Source: Pyrus communis (taxonomy: Eukaryota; Streptophyta; Magnoliopsida; Rosales; Rosaceae). From it: a stretch of DNA of 64,000 nucleotides. The position numbers were made by a program, and so were the translations under genes. Positions 11,017 through 18,934 of this stretch are shown piece after piece. Numbering within the stretch: position 1 is the first letter of the stretch; the number at the start of each line of letters is the position of its first letter. Under the pieces are notes generated by a model. That model did no database searches. It was not told the origin of the DNA and worked only from the letters and a program-made list of their open reading frames with translations. The stretch is taken from the NCBI RefSeq assembly GCF_963583255.1, contig NC_084817.1, forward strand, positions 14,700,121 to 14,764,120, read 5' to 3'.

Positions 11017-13080
11017 CTAAATAATCACACCATCATTTTTCAAGTCACCAAGGTTCATTGAAGCATAAATAGAGTATGGCATGATGTTAATTGAAGCTCC
11101 TAAGTCTAACATAGCATGTTCGAACTTAGTTTGACCAATAATACAAGGGATTGTAAAGCTACCTGGATCTTTGCACTTTGGTGGTAACTTTCTTTGTAAA
11201 ACAGCGGAAACGTTCTCACTTACCCTTACTACCTCTTTATGTGACGCCCTCTTCCTTGTAGTGCACAATTCCTTTAAGAACTTAGCGTATTTGGGCACTT
11301 GCTTTATGGCATCTAGGAGCGGGATATTGACTTGAACTTTCCTAAACGTCTCAAGAATGTCCTTCTCATGCTCCTCCTTCTTTGTTTGCAAAAATCTGTG
11401 AGGAAAAGGCACGTTTAGTGGAATAGAACTTGACAAAGTCGAATTTGGACTTACCTTAGGCGTGTTGGACGGTTTTGGCACAATAGGGGGTTGGGGCAAA
11501 GTTTCTTTCACCCTTGCCGTGGCCTTCTTTGCTTGTTCCTCCTCTTCTTGCAGCAACATGTCCTCTTCTTGACTTGTTTTGGATGGCCTTGAGGTGGTTC
11601 CGACCTCCTTACCACTTCTGAACATGATTGCCTTGGCAGATTCGCACCCTCCCCTTGGATTGACAACGGTTGAGCTAGGGAGCTTGCCTTTGTCTCGGAA
11701 TTGTCCTACAAATTCCGCAATCTGCCCAATTTGTTTCTCCAAGTGATCCACCCTTTTGTCTTGGTTTTGCATGGCTTTGGTTTGATCCTCTTGCCCCTGA
11801 GACAAATTGGTAAGTAATTTAAGAAGTGTTTCATTGCCCAACGACGTACCTTGATTGTTTTGGGCAGGTTGTGCTTGGTTTGGATTGGGGCCGAATGGCT
11901 TGGTGTAGAACCCCGGGGGTTGTTGTCTAAAGCCTCCTTGTTGTTGAGGTTGTTGAGGTTCCCTCCACTTGAAGTTTGGATGGTCTCTCCAACCCGGATT
12001 GTATGTGTTGGAATATGGATCATTCCTTGGTTGATTGTGGCTCGGAAATCCAATGGCATTTGCACTCTCCCATCCCCCATTCTCAATCAATTGAGGGCAT
12101 TTTTCCGAAGGGTGTCCTTGGATAGAACATACACCACATACAATCGGTCCTTGTATCTTCATTCCTTCGGCCATCTGAGACACAATAGAAGTAAGATTAG
12201 CTATCTGAGATTGAATATCGGATTGAGAACTTACCTCATTCAAGTGTTGCCGTGGGGGGTCCCTTTGCCCAAGTCCTTCATATTGTTGTGCATTTAGAGC
12301 ACGGTTTGCAATTAGGGTCTTGGCTGACATAGGAGTTTTGTCCACCAATGCACTTCCCGCCGAAGCATCGAGCATTTGCCTTTCAATGGGAAGAAGGCCC
12401 TCATAGAAATATTGAAGGAGAAGCTCCTCCTTCATTTGATGTTGAGGACATGATGCAACAAGGGCTTTAAAACGCTCGTAGTATGCCGGAAAAGATTCTC
12501 CTTGACTTTGTTGGATTCCGCTAATTTTCTTCCTCAAGAGAATGACTCTTGAAGTAGGGAAGAACTTCTCCAAGAACGCTCTCTTCATGCTCTCCCAAGA
12601 AGTAACGGTCCCGGGTGCCAATTCATAAAGCCAATCCTTAGCCTTTTCCACAAGAGAGAATGGAAAAGCTTTCATCATTAGAATGTTCCCATCGACATTT
12701 ATGGGTGTCATGCTCGAACAAACAACCTCGAACTCCTTGAGATGCTTGTTGGGATCTTCCATGGAAAGCCCATGGTATTTCGGAATGTGGTGCAACAAGC
12801 TTGACTTCAACTCGAATTCATTGGTCTTGCCTTGGGCAGCTGCGGGGTATTGAATGCATAATGGTGCGGCATTGGTCAACCCCGAGGCCGAAAGCTCTTT
12901 AATGGTCCGATTGTCCGCTGCCATAACTTCTTCTTCCACACTTTCAAACTCAGATTCGGCCTCTGAACTTGAACTAGGTTCACTAGGTTCGGGATGCCTC
13001 CTCTTTCTTCTCAAATCATGTTCAAAATCGTCGTTAAAGTCCAAGATATGTGCATGCACAGTTTGAGAACTCCGCGTCAT
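11017..13080 (-). CDS. gag: A1 Gag with start of protease, ending in an internal amber codon
   Basis: The 687-residue frame starts with ATG 124 nt inside the PBS. The order is an acidic/basic N-terminus, a retrotransposon capsid domain (about 95-240), a CX2CX4HX4C zinc knuckle at residues 315-328, a Q/P-rich linker (about 370-410), a coiled stretch near 435-455, a Glu-rich region (505-520) and the protease active site DLGAS at 659-663. The TAG at 11017-11019 falls 24 residues later, inside the protease fold. The A2 copy has CAG at the same place and reads on, so one C-to-T change is the likely cause. Gag would form the particle that packages element RNA, including that of non-autonomous relatives (inference). 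Confidence 0.93.
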   Translation of the reverse strand: MTRSSQTVHAHILDFNDDFEHDLRRKRRHPEPSEPSSSSEAESEFESVEEEVMAADNRTIKELSASGLTNAAPLCIQYPAAAQGKTNEFELKSSLLHHIPKYHGLSMEDPNKHLKEFEVVCSSMTPINVDGNILMMKAFPFSLVEKAKDWLYELAPGTVTSWESMKRAFLEKFFPTSRVILLRKKISGIQQSQGESFPAYYERFKALVASCPQHQMKEELLLQYFYEGLLPIERQMLDASAGSALVDKTPMSAKTLIANRALNAQQYEGLGQRDPPRQHLNEVSSQSDIQSQIANLTSIVSQMAEGMKIQGPIVCGVCSIQGHPSEKCPQLIENGGWESANAIGFPSHNQPRNDPYSNTYNPGWRDHPNFKWREPQQPQQQGGFRQQPPGFYTKPFGPNPNQAQPAQNNQGTSLGNETLLKLLTNLSQGQEDQTKAMQNQDKRVDHLEKQIGQIAEFVGQFRDKGKLPSSTVVNPRGGCESAKAIMFRSGKEVGTTSRPSKTSQEEDMLLQEEEEQAKKATARVKETLPQPPIVPKPSNTPKVSPNSTLSSSIPLNVPFPHRFLQTKKEEHEKDILETFRKVQVNIPLLDAIKQVPKYAKFLKELCTTRKRASHKEVVRVSENVSAVLQRKLPPKCKDPGSFTIPCIIGQTKFEHAMLDLGASINIMPYSIYASMNLGDLKNDGVII

Positions 13081-13161
13081 GCACTAGTACCTAAACCAAG
13101 AAAACAAAACAAAATAAGAAAACTAGGTAAATTACACTAAAAACATACGGCAAAAACACAA

Positions 13162-13185
13162 GGGATTAGCAATTTTGCTAATCCC
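13162..13185 (-). other. Stem-loop overlapping the A1 PBS
   Basis: Arms GGGATTAGCAA and TTGCTAATCCC form an 11-bp perfect stem with a 2-nt loop. Its 5' side in the RNA is the last bases of the PBS. Equivalent structures occur at the other four PBS sites in the window (18892, 33172, 38039, 40693). Confidence 0.75.
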
Positions 13186-13199
13186 CGGCAACGGCGCCA
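13181..13199 (-). other. A1 primer binding site, tRNA-Asp type
   Basis: The sense strand reads TGGCGCCGTTGCCGGGGAT, complementary to the 3' end of plant tRNA-Asp including CCA. It lies 5 nt inside the 5' LTR. This primer choice is typical of Athila and some Tat relatives. Confidence 0.93.
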
Positions 13200-13204
13200 A
13201 AATT

Positions 13205-15280
13205 TGATGCGAGAATTATACGCACACAAATTATACCCTCTTTTTATCAATTGTAGTAAGTATGTAAGTAGGGATCGTTCTTAACCGGGGATTAGGAGGG
13301 ATTGCAAATCACTTGGAAACTGACTTAAAAACGTAAAATAAAGTTTAAAACACTCAACTAGACTCAAAGAATGCGAAACTAAACGCCTAAAACACTAAAA
13401 CAAACCAAAAGGCTCAAACATCACCCAAAACACTCAAAACTGCATTAAAAACACTTTCTGGGCAGTTTTGAGCACTTTGGTGAATTTGGACGAATTTGTG
13501 TAATAAATTGAATCAAAACACTTATAAACACAAACTAAGACACTTTCTAACTAAATTGGACACTAAAGTAAAGGGGGATTTTGTCTTGATGAGATTTGAA
13601 ATAACGAAACAAGATAACAAACTAGGCAGATTGTAAAAACGAATTTCTTAAAAACAAGATAATGGATGGATTAGTTAGAGGTCCATTCTCCACACATGAC
13701 ACATTTGTATATGAATCGATTCTCCAATTGCTTTTCATTAACTATGATGCTCAACACCCCAAGTTAACCGTGATGCACTAATTAACTCTCAAATTTTCCT
13801 TATGTTATTGAATTGGATGATGCATGCGACAATTCAAATCATTCTCCAATGGTTCTCAACATGAATGCATAGAAGAGATACAATGAGAGATCATGATGCT
13901 CTATGAAAATTATAAGTGTTGACGAGGCAATTGTAACTATGAATGCATGATACTCTTGCCAAGAATTCAATTAACGCGGTTGTGACTAGCAACCTTCACT
14001 ACTCATGTTTATAAACTAGCATCGAGTTTATGCATGAAGACTAAGTATGCATCCCTAATCAACATACAAAAACAAGTTTTTAATAAACATGATAATTGAA
14101 TTACAATCACAACTTAACAAATCACAATTGGAAGAAATCAATTCATATTTCAAACATGTTCATGGCTTCAAACTTTCCCCTAACTAATTAGGGGTTTAGC
14201 CACTCATGATTACAACAAACTTAGAGAGTAATAATAAAGTAAACATTGAAATCAAGGAAAGGAAGTACACCTAAAAATTCCAACAACTCAAACTTGAATT
14301 GTATGAACGTTTAGGCCTCTTCTCCTCCTCTTTGTTGTTGCGGCACAAGGGGTTTTGGTGAGTTTTGGGGGTTATGGATGATGTAGAATGATGTGTTTAG
14401 GGTAGGGATGGATGTAGGGGAAGGCAAGGAGTGTTTTTGGGCAGAAAATATGAAGAATGGTGAAGTATGGCAGTGTTAGAGAGAGGGAATGAATTTCTAG
14501 CGTGAATGAATGTGTATATGAGATGGTTTTCTGAATATGGAAGAGTTAGTGATTTGTGGCTGCAATGGATGCTTATTTATAGGTGAAAAGAGGGAACATG
14601 ACAGCTAGGAATTTGGTGGAAAGCTGGAAATGCATGTGGAGTGGCTGAAATTGTAAGGGGAATGCATGTGGAAATGATAGAATGTGTTGATGTGCAATGA
14701 TGAATTGGGATGGCTGAAAATCTGTAGTGGGAGTGCATGTGGGTGTTTGGTGGCTGAAATGATGAAGGGGGAAGTGCATGTGGCTGCAATGGTAAAGGGG
14801 GAAGTGCATGTGGCTGCAATGGTAAAGGATGGTGGTGCAATGATGAAAGAACAAGTGCATGTGGCTGAATTGGTGGTGAATGATTATGAATGATTATGAA
14901 TGCATGTGGATAAAAGAGGGGATATGGCTGCAAGGTTAAAGGGCTAAGGTTTAAGTACATAGAATGGGCCTAAAATAGGGTGGTTTGCATGGCAAGGGAA
15001 GGGGAGAAGGGATAAGCCATGACAAGGTTATCTAATTGGGCTAAGGCCATTGTGTTGTGCCCTATTGTGCCAAAACCGTCCAACACCTTGGCTCCAAACA
15101 TAAGCTATCCATTCCAAGCCCAATTTTGCTCCAAAATGCTCCAAAATGCACCTTTTTGCTTCCTTAGCCATATGAACCTAGAAACACACGAAAATGGCAT
15201 AAAGGACTAAAATAACTAAAGAAACATAACGTAAATGCACGAGAACAAGCCATTTAAGTCGCATGAATATGCTCCTATCA
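13205..15280 (-). repeat. A1 5' LTR
   Basis: It is 2076 bp and nearly identical to the A1 3' LTR. In sense orientation (right to left), U3 contains TGCATGTG motifs (14630-14910), the reversed TATA box is near 14574-14584, one leader hairpin lies at 14272-14317, and U5 ends at 13205. The U5 copy of CTAATCCCCGG (13285-13295) is complementary to the PBS region. Confidence 0.95.
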
Positions 15281-15800
15281 GCATTCACTCTTTAATTCAC
15301 ATGCAAAACATCCCATTCCATCTCCCATTTCAGATTGCATTCCATAATCATTCACTCACCTTTAATCCACATGCATCTTCCATAAATCAAATCAGCCACA
15401 TTCACCACCACATTCACTCACCACAAACATTCCACATGCATTCATCAACATATCTAGTTGTCACTCACATGCATTTCCTTCATCATTTCCAACCCACATG
15501 TCCCTTTAATCATTCAAACATACACCCATTCACCACCAGAAATCATACTTGCCATGAGTTCCCATCAGATTTCCATCATATTCACATGCATTCCATCCTT
15601 TAAAACATTGCACATGCACTCCCTTTAATTAATTAAGCCACATGCACTCCCATCCATTTCATCATTGCAGCCAACACATGCTTTCACATGCATTTTCAGA
15701 TTGTCCCCTTGCACATGTAGCCACTTATTCAAAGCACATGCATTTCCACCCTTTAATCACATGCATAAATCAGCCACATGCATCTCCCATCACCATTCCA
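15281..15800 (+). promoter_or_regulatory. S1 U3 enhancer-like array of CACATGCA motifs
   Basis: More than a dozen ACATGC(A) words lie upstream of the TATA box CTATAAATA at 15844-15852. CATGCA is the core of the plant RY element bound by B3-domain factors of the ABI3/FUS3/LEC2 type, so seed or embryo expression is a reasonable hypothesis. The array started in the left piece of S1 (about 1160-1342) and was split by A1. Confidence 0.55.
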
Positions 15801-15843
15801 GATTTCCTCCACCCTCCTAGCTGTCATGTTCCCCCCATTTCAC

Positions 15844-15852
15844 CTATAAATA
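15844..15852 (+). promoter_or_regulatory. S1 LTR TATA box
   Basis: CTATAAATA sits directly after the CACATGCA array and about 260 bp before the leader hairpins. The same word occupies this place in Y (21541) and S2 (24971). Confidence 0.7.
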
Positions 15853-16105
15853 ACCCTTCATTGCAGCCACAAAGGGGGGGATCCATTCACCACAGAAATA
15901 AGGCCTTTGTGCCAGAAATTCATCCATTCCATTCATACACTTCATCCATTGCAGAAATGTAGACCATCAAACCACCCCCTTTGTGCCGTGAGTCTCCCCT
16001 ACAAATCCAAACACCATCCTTCCATTCCTCCACCACTACCCAAACCATTCACACCATCAAACTATCCTTAGACCTTGTGCTACAACGAAGAGGAAGATAA
16101 GAGTG

Positions 16106-16269
16106 CCTAAACGTTCATACAATTCAAGTTTGAGTTGTTGGAATGTTTAGGTGTTTCTTTGATTTCAATGTTTAATTTCAATACTCTTTGTTTTGTACGA
16201 ATGGGGAATGGAAGATAAGAGGGCCTAAACGTTCATACAATTCAAGTTTGAGTTGTTGGAATGTTTAGG
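16106..16269 (+). repeat. Tandem pair of 46-nt palindromic hairpins in the S1 leader
   Basis: Units at 16106-16151 and 16224-16269 start CCTAAACGTTC and end GAATGTTTAGG; the inner halves CAATTCAA and TTGAGTTG also pair. About 20 of 23 positions pair when G-U is allowed. The pair is a direct duplication of about 118 bp. Single or double copies occur in most LTRs of the family. Confidence 0.7.
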
Positions 16270-17338
16270 TGTTTCTTTGATTCTCTTTGTTTTGTACCAT
16301 GAGGAACTAAAACCCCCTTGGCTAGGGGGTAATTCGAAATATATGTTTATGCTTGCATTTTGATTTGATTACTTCTAATTGCGTTTCATAAGTTGTGGAT
16401 TCAATTTGTTTAACCGTTTGATTGATAACTTATTTATGAATGTTTATTAAGAATGCGCGCTTAATTTTCATGCATGAATATGACGCTAGAATATAAGTGA
16501 GTTTCACCTAATAGTTACGAACTTATATTCACAAGTAGTGGAGGTTGCTTATAAACAATCGCGTTAAATGAATTATTGGCAAGAGTATCATGCATTCATA
16601 GTTACAATTGCCTCGTCAATACTTATAATTTTCATAGAGCTTAATGATTCTTGCTTGTATCTCTATTATGCAATCATGTAGGGGACTTGTGGGGAATGTT
16701 TTGAATTGTTGTATGCGCTAACCCATCCAATTCAATAACATTAGGAAGATTTGAAGGTTAATTAGTGCATCACGGTTAACTTGGGGTGTTGAGAATTAAT
16801 GATTTATTGAAATGCAATTGGAAATCGTTTTATTGTGCAAGTATAACATGTATGGAGATGAACCCCTTAGCTAGCCTTCATTCCATTCATTCTATCACAT
16901 TCACATTTACATTTTGCTTTAATTTACAATCTGTACATTTTAGTTTAATTTCGTATAAAACTCAATCCCCCTTTACTTTAATGTCAAATTAGTTAGAAAG
17001 TATCTTAGTTTGTGTTTTTAAGAGTTTTGATTAAATTTATTTCCCAATTTCGTCCAAATTTGTGTTTGTACTCAAATCTGCCCAGAAAGTGGTTTTTAGG
17101 CAGATTTGAGTGTGTTTGTGTTGTTTTGAGTCTTTTGGTTTGTTTGAGTGTTTTAAAGTTTAGTTTGGCATTCTTTGAGTCTAGTATAGTGTTTCATATT
17201 GTTATTTTACGTTTTTGAGTCAAATCCAAGTGGTTAACAATCCCTCCTAATCCCCAGTCTAGAACGATCCCTACTTATACATATACTACAATTTGACAAA
17301 AAGAGGGTTTAATTTGTGTGCGTATAATTCACGCATCA

Positions 17339-17929
17339 GGCATTTTCTTCAGGTTTGCCCTGCCATAAAAGACGAAGGTCGACATATATAGAGATAATAT
17401 CAAGTGGTGGTACTTTTTACCCTTGTCGACAAACGTTTTGATCCCGCAATTCCGGCTTTTTGAAATAGTGGCGCCTCTTCGATCTTTGAATACGCCTCTT
17501 CGATTTCTGAGCAGGCGACCCTTCGATTTCTGAACAACGCCCCTTCTCTTTCTGAACGACACGTGGTAGTGCAGATGCGGCTCCTTTTGACAAAGCTGCA
17601 CGCGTTTTCTGAAAAACAGAGAAAGCGTCGCCGAACTTTGCGCTTGTCGGCTAAAGACGTGTAGTTGCGATGATGGCCTCCACGTGTTTTCAGCTTTGTC
17701 AGAAATCTTTTGACAAAGTTGAACGCGTTTTCTGAAAAGCCGAGAACGCGTCGCCTAAATTACGCCGGAAATTCCGGTTTTTTGAATTGGTGGACGCGTC
17801 GCCTTGGCTTCTTATAGAGCTATCGATCACCACAACAAACACACTCTGAAGAATTCCCATTCTTGAACATCGACTCCGACCCTTTGAAAATTTACTCCAT
17901 CAACCCTTATCTTTGAACACCTTTGAAAA
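17339..17929 (+). promoter_or_regulatory. X1 antisense upstream region: VNTR, G-boxes, ACGCGT boxes
   Basis: It lies directly upstream of the coiled-coil ORF and reads with it, antisense to X1. Four units of about 22 bp (CTTCGATTTCTGAA core) span about 17464-17570. CACGTG occurs at 17570-17575 and 17681-17686. ACGCGT occurs at 17600, 17723, 17746 and 17794. A 59-bp module (17585-17643) is repeated imperfectly at 17708-17766. A weak TATA-like word lies near 17811. CGCGT is a known CAMTA-type site and CACGTG a bZIP/bHLH site. The promoter role is inferred from position and site density. Confidence 0.5.
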
Positions 17930-18631
17930 ATGGCAAACTCATCGAACCTTAGCTTGGAATTGAGGCTTACCAGTGATACGGGCGCGCCGCGTCAAGGTAA
18001 CGTATGGCGCCCTTCTTTCTTATCTTCTAACGGTCTTCTTACAGGTGAAGACTCCGTGATGCAGGACTCCACAACAACTACAATAGTAGCTAGGAACCTC
18101 TTCACTCCAAAAGATAGTAGGCTGCTGTCAGGACGGTCCGATGAGTTGGCCGTTCAAGAGTCCCTCGCACTTAGTGTTCAGTGTGCGAGTTCTGTGTCCA
18201 ACATGGGCCAACGCCTGCTTGCCCGCTCCCGTCAGGTGGAATCATTGATGGCAGAGGTGGAAAGTCTTAAGCAAGAGATCCAGCAGCTTAAGTACGAGAA
18301 TAGAAGTTTGCACGTGCTTGCCAACAACTATTCGACGGGCATGAAAAGGAAGCTTGATGAGCTGCAAGAGTCTGAAGGTCGGATTCACAGTGACCGTCAA
18401 AGGTTTTCGTCTTTCCTCCAGAGGCACCTTTTTCCTGGCTCATCCAGCGCTTGGCCAAGTATTGAGGCCTGGAATGCTTTAGCTCCGATGCCTCCCGCTC
18501 CGATGCCTTCCGCTCCGATGCCTTCCGCTTCGATGCCTTCCGCTCCGATGCCTTCCGCTTCAAAGCTTTCTGCTTCGATGCCTTCCGCTCCGATGACTCG
18601 TAGTGGGGCTTCACGTAAACAACCTTTGTGA
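17930..18631 (+). CDS. Antisense coiled-coil ORF of X1 (unknown function)
   Basis: The 233-residue frame starts MANSSNLSLEL after an AAA-rich context. Residues 1-80 are polar with no recognised domain. About 85-145 form a heptad-like coiled coil (VESLMAEVESLKQEIQQLKY). The C-terminus (about 183-222) is a PSAPM/PSASM tandem repeat encoded by 15-bp units. No signal peptide or membrane segment is seen. The frame is conserved in the B copy (223 residues, about 90% similar by eye) and in the truncated X4 copy. It opposes the direction of its host element. Antisense accessory ORFs are known in Tat-lineage plant retrotransposons; kinship with them is not shown here. It could also be a fragment captured from a host gene. 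Confidence 0.6.
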   Translation: MANSSNLSLELRLTSDTGAPRQGNVWRPSFLSSNGLLTGEDSVMQDSTTTTIVARNLFTPKDSRLLSGRSDELAVQESLALSVQCASSVSNMGQRLLARSRQVESLMAEVESLKQEIQQLKYENRSLHVLANNYSTGMKRKLDELQESEGRIHSDRQRFSSFLQRHLFPGSSSAWPSIEAWNALAPMPPAPMPSAPMPSASMPSAPMPSASKLSASMPSAPMTRSGASRKQPL

Positions 18632-18660
18632 AGCTCCATCTTTCTCCATGTTTAGTATCA

Positions 18661-18686
18661 CTTTTTTTTTTTTTTTTTTTTTTTTG
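18661..18686. repeat. Poly(T) tract downstream of the antisense ORF
   Basis: About 25 T on the plus strand follow the ORF by about 30 nt. The B copy has the same tract (about 31669-31692). A retrocopied host mRNA would carry poly(A) on this strand, so this is not a retrocopy tail of the ORF. Confidence 0.7.
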
Positions 18687-18713
18687 AACATGCTTTGTTT
18701 TATTCAGTGCATT

Positions 18714-18780
18714 GGGTTACCTCCCAAGTAGCGCTTTCTTTTACGTCTTGCAGCCGGACGAAGAACCCAATCACTCCAGG
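18714..18780 (-). other. Remnant of post-pol conserved block in X1
   Basis: The stretch GGTTACCTCCCAAGTAGCGC and following CAGCCGGACGAAGAACCCAA matches A1 7490-7548, immediately after the pol stop. X1 therefore descends from an element with a pol region that has since been lost. Confidence 0.65.
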
Positions 18781-18891
18781 ATATGTTCACGAATCGGATG
18801 AGAACTCCGAGTCATGAACTAGTACCTAAAACAAGAAACAAAACAAGATTAAGAATCTGGAATAAAAACAAACAAAAATAAAACAATCCAA

Positions 18892-18929
18892 GGGATTAGC
18901 AAATTTTCTAATCCCCGGCAACGGCGCCA
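18892..18929 (-). other. X1 PBS (tRNA-Asp type) with overlapping stem-loop
   Basis: PBS at 18911-18929 is identical to that of A1. The hairpin (18892-18915) has lost one base in its right arm, leaving an 8-bp stem. Confidence 0.88.
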
Positions 18930-18934
18930 AAATT

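Larger units (their letters stand above)
1343..15280 (-). mobile_element. A1: Athila-like Ty3/gypsy retrotransposon, nearly full length
   Basis: Two LTRs in the same orientation flank a gag-pol region, and GCATT is duplicated at both ends (1338-1342, 15281-15285). From the 5' side (right) the order is LTR, PBS, gag with protease start, pol (protease end, RT, RNase H, integrase), a 2-kb noncoding tract, PPT and 3' LTR. Once N1 is removed, I count about ten substitutions and two indels between the LTRs over roughly 2.07 kb, so the insertion is young. At a commonly assumed plant rate of 1.3e-8 per site per year, that is about 0.2 million years. An amber codon in the protease makes this copy probably defective. 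Confidence 0.95.
865..17338 (+). mobile_element. S1: solo LTR of the TGATAGGAGC/CGCATCA family, split by A1
   Basis: The LTR starts TGATAGGAGC at 865 and ends CGCATCA at 17338. Both sides carry the target duplication GGCAT (860-864 and 17339-17343). The undisturbed target is visible at 30402-30406 and 60702-60706. No internal region or second LTR is attached, so it is a solo LTR. The A1 element occupies 1343-15280 within it. The remaining pieces hold the U3 (865-1342, 15281-15843), TATA box, leader hairpins and U5. Confidence 0.92.

Noticed and set aside
11851..12297. Plus-strand 148-codon frame inside A1 gag
   Set aside because: It is the complement of a well-supported gag domain and is explained by gag codon composition.
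13181..13199. A tRNA-Asp gene fragment
   Set aside because: Only the 3' 18-19 bases match, next to an LTR end, which is the signature of a primer binding site.
15235..15962. Plus-strand frames of 106-122 codons in S1 U3
   Set aside because: Low-complexity translation of the motif array, repeated in S2; no protein-like feature.
18661..18686. Poly(A) tail of a captured retrogene
   Set aside because: The homopolymer is T on the coding strand of the ORF, the wrong strand for an mRNA tail, and no 5-bp duplication surrounds the ORF.
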